From Istiophorus platypterus (lineage: Eukaryota; Chordata; Actinopteri; Istiophoriformes; Istiophoridae): a stretch of DNA of 64,000 bases. The DNA is taken from positions 8,629,412 through 8,693,411 of the forward strand of contig CM029119.1 in NCBI GenBank assembly GCA_016859345.1, read 5' to 3'. The notes below the pieces were generated by a model, which saw nothing but the letters and a program-made list of their open reading frames with translations, did no database searches and had not been told where the DNA came from. Positions 62,901 through 64,000 of this stretch are shown here, one piece after another. The position numbers were made by a program, and so were the translations under genes. Within the stretch, counting starts at the first letter, position 1. Each line of letters opens with the position of its first letter.

Positions 62901-63946
62901 AACGGCATTCAGTGTGAATGCAGCTCGTCTGAAACGTGTCATACAGAAGTCAGAGACTTGGAGAGGATGATACCCTGGTTGTTACATCAACTAGTATCTC
63001 TCTCTAACAGCCATAGCTGCCCACACCGTTTTTCCATTTTTTTTCCCTGTTATCACAATTAATTATTCAATATCAGTAAGTCTATATCCTGCCGTTTAAT
63101 ACAAGCTGCACTGACAGGGATCAAACACATACCAAGAGTGAGTGGCCCGTGGTTAAATGCGAAGGACCGGTTTCCCTGCAGTTATGATGTTAACAGATCA
63201 TTTAAAAATAAAAGTTTTTACAACTTATCGAGACTCAAGCAGTGGTCTGAGACATCACGAGGCAGAACGGGACGGTACAGTACAGAAACAACTCCGTCCC
63301 TCCAGGAGAGACGTGGGTAACTCACCCGGGCGTATTTGGAGGAATAGGGGTCTTCAAACAGCGCCCATATTTTGGGCTGCCAGGTTTTCCACCAGCCCGC
63401 TTTCCTCGCGTCCTCCTGCATGCACAGTCTTTTCAAGTCCCCATCCGCACCGCCCAGCGCAGGGTCGTCGTCCGGCGCGTCCGGCTCCGGAGTCTCGAAG
63501 CTGTCCAGCGCCTCCTCCGCGTCCCGGTGCTGTCGGTAATTCATCCAGCAGCACGCCTCCACGTCCGTCTCGTCGATGCCCCAGAAGGCCAGCTCCTCTT
63601 CGAAAAGGGGGCCGCACACATCGTTGGGACAGTGCAACTTCCCGGTGCGGTAATAGTTGAGGATGAAGGAAAACACTGAGGGGTGGCGGTCGAAGAAGAA
63701 CTCGTCTAATTTGGGGTCGTAGTCGAAGTTGCTGAACGCGTCCGGTTCGGTGAGCCACGACAAGCGGGTACCGGGCAACGTTTTTAGGGTGCTCCGGTAG
63801 GTCTCATGCCGCACCCCCCCGCAGTTTATCACGATTTTCTCGCTTTCCGACGGACAAGTCATGTCTGCGCTGTAACATGCTTTGTTGGACGACTTGTTCC
63901 CACCCTTGCGCCCTTTGAAAGAGGATACACACACCGAACTGAGCAT
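41851..63946 (-). CDS. kcnc3: Voltage-gated K+ channel Kv3.3 (Shaw type)
   Basis: Kv3.3 opens at high voltage and repolarises fast-spiking neurons; human mutations cause spinocerebellar ataxia 13. Exons 63946-63326, 45598-44617, 43165-42971 and 41972-41851 join to 1920 nt, 639 residues (human 757). MLSSVCVSSFKGRKGG is the N-terminal inactivation peptide. T1 (about 37-145) has the Zn motif HX5CX20CC at H105, C111, C132, C133. S1 starts near 209, with sequons N237, N241 and N246 in the S1-S2 loop. S4 has R328, R331, R334, R337, K340 and R343. The filter is TLGYGD, S6 has PVPV. CPLAQEEIIEINR, NGDAASAALANEDCP and the tail DLNANSTSSWIKP match Kv3.3 (human DLNANAAAWISP), not Kv3.1, 3.2 or 3.4. It lacks the proline-rich segments of the human protein. 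Confidence 0.95.
41973..42970 (-). other. kcnc3: kcnc3 intron 3, polypurine-rich on the + strand
   Basis: A 1-kb intron. 42308-42540 is GA-rich on the + strand (gagagagagaaagagagagg and similar), which creates long open frames by chance. No extra exon was recognised. Confidence 0.75.
42971..43165 (-). CDS. kcnc3: kcnc3 exon 3 (C-terminal)
   Basis: Acceptor cctccag ends at 43166 and donor gtacgt is at 42970. With the carried G it reads DSKQNGDAASAALANEDCP, then TIDQVLSPDERSPIGRG and DRACFLL, and ends TDGNVRK, collinear with human ADPRPNGD through DGSIRK. Confidence 0.94.
43166..44616 (-). other. kcnc3: kcnc3 intron 2
   Basis: A 1.45-kb AT-rich intron between the EINR junction and exon 3. Nothing else was recognised in it. 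Confidence 0.85.
44617..45598 (-). CDS. kcnc3: kcnc3 exon 2 (S1-S6 and proximal C-terminus)
   Basis: Acceptor tttcctctag ends at 45599; it begins YVAFGSLFFILISISTF. It contains all six membrane segments, the GYG pore and the KLPKKKNKHIPR basic stretch, and ends CPLAQEEIIEINR plus one base. Donor gtgaga is at 44616. Read-through would add GERFIFFKISLFILRANF and more to a stop at 44528. Confidence 0.96.
48475..48610. repeat. Polypyrimidine tract
   Basis: About 135 nt almost entirely C and T on the + strand (ccccttcccccactctttct and similar), so polypurine on the kcnc3 sense strand. Confidence 0.85.
48693..48788. repeat. Compound (CA)n-(CT)n microsatellite
   Basis: About 95 nt: ACGC units, then a CA run, then a CT run, then CA again. 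Confidence 0.97.
50895..50930. repeat. (GT)n microsatellite
   Basis: Near-pure GT run in kcnc3 intron 1. Confidence 0.95.
51428..51735. repeat. Polypurine (GA-rich) tract
   Basis: About 300 nt strongly purine-biased on the + strand (gagaggaagagagagaagca and similar). Confidence 0.8.
53169..53305 (+). mobile_element. Dispersed foldback-like teleost repeat, half copy
   Basis: Starts ttaaaggaattgattcgacc, then cttggtgagagttaaatgag, ccactctcatgtctgtgcag and tgcttagcttagcttagact. This is one end of the family seen at 5560-6003; the second end is missing. Confidence 0.7.
54630..54695. repeat. (CA)n microsatellite
   Basis: CA run with a few interruptions, then gctgctgctg. Confidence 0.93.
57320..57430 (+). 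mobile_element. Dispersed foldback-like teleost repeat, fragment
   Basis: ccgatctcatgtctatatga, then aacctagcttagcataaaga and ctggaaacagagggaaacag: the same family, internal to one end, and degenerate. Confidence 0.65.
59059..59096. repeat. (TA)n microsatellite
   Basis: TA run with one AAAA interruption. Confidence 0.93.
60654..60683. repeat. Poly(C) runs
   Basis: Two C homopolymers of about 13 and 10 nt separated by aacagca, next to a polypyrimidine stretch (60485-60655). Confidence 0.9.
63326..63946 (-). CDS. kcnc3: kcnc3 exon 1 (inactivation peptide, T1)
   Basis: 207 codons from ATG 63946-63944 to donor gtgagt at 63325. It ends PKIWALFEDPYSSKYAR, just before S1, where KCNC genes are normally split. 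The region is GC- and CpG-rich. The ATG context is weak (T at -3, C at +4). One oddity is NCGG at 41-44 where relatives have NVGG. Confidence 0.95.
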
Positions 63947-63960
63947 AGAGGACCGGGGGG
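63330..63960. promoter_or_regulatory. kcnc3: CpG island over kcnc3 exon 1
   Basis: High GC and frequent CpG (gcgtccggctccgg, cgtcgtccggcgcgtcc) contrast with the AT-rich window. It covers the start codon and very likely continues past the right edge, where the promoter should lie. Part of the CpG content is imposed by codon use. Confidence 0.7.
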
Positions 63961-64000
63961 GGAGGGAGAGGATGAGAGAGACCGAAGGGAGGAGGAGGGA

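Larger units (their letters stand above)
45599..63325 (-). other. kcnc3: kcnc3 intron 1 (17.7 kb)
   Basis: A large first intron, GT at 63325-63324 and AG at 45600-45599. It holds CA/CT, GT and AT microsatellites, several long polypurine or polypyrimidine tracts, two fragments of the dispersed foldback repeat (near 53.2 and 57.3 kb) and C/G homopolymers. GC content rises again from about 62.5 kb toward exon 1. No nested gene was recognised. Confidence 0.85.

Noticed and set aside
1..64000. CRISPR arrays, operons, prophage or bacterial mobile islands
   Set aside because: The window is spliced vertebrate DNA; repeats present are microsatellites, SINE and foldback copies with no regular spacer structure.

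Overview
The window is vertebrate nuclear DNA, most likely from a teleost fish and probably a percomorph. Coding sequence is split by GT-AG introns, and codon-level matches to human proteins stop exactly at splice sites. The intergenic DNA is AT-rich and full of CA, CT and AT microsatellites. It also carries dispersed repeats typical of teleosts: a tRNA-headed SINE and a foldback-like element recognised by its 'GCTAAGCTAAGCTAA' core. Nothing prokaryotic or viral was seen.

Four protein-coding genes are supported. (1) ppfia3 (liprin-alpha-3), + strand, 51-6391: only the last nine coding exons, from the end of SAM1 to the C-terminal PDZ ligand; the gene starts left of the window. (2) fgf21, + strand, 10298-11308: four coding exons, 208 residues, complete. 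(3) kcna7 (Kv1.7), - strand, 17862-14030: two coding exons, 530 residues, complete. (4) kcnc3 (Kv3.3), - strand, 63946-41851: four coding exons, 639 residues, complete, with a 17.7-kb first intron and a CpG-rich first exon at the right edge. Human PPFIA3, FGF21, KCNA7 and KCNC3 all lie on 19q13.3, so this looks like a compact teleost version of that neighbourhood. It is not an operon or a functional cassette. The genes act separately: presynaptic scaffold, endocrine metabolic hormone, Shaker-type K+ channel, fast-spiking Shaw-type K+ channel.

Layout: 1-6.4 kb ppfia3 3' half; 6.4-10.3 kb putative ppfia3 3' UTR and fgf21 upstream region; 10.3-11.3 kb fgf21; 11.3-14.0 kb non-coding; 14.0-17.9 kb kcna7; 17.9-41.85 kb a 24-kb gene-poor interval with a 99%-identical 572-bp tandem duplication and a long AT repeat; 41.85-64.0 kb kcnc3. 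No neurotrophin gene (NTF4 neighbours KCNA7 in human) is visible in the gap.

I found no clear new biological system. The observations most worth a second look are a 27-nt ppfia3 microexon with an SRRM4-like upstream UGC, an extra intron near the fgf21 N-terminus, a weak kcnc3 start codon followed by a stronger in-frame ATG that would remove the inactivation peptide, a near-perfect 59-nt palindrome in a ppfia3 intron, the young tandem duplication, and several CTCF-like sites. All gene models come from reading the sequence; no alignment or expression data were available.
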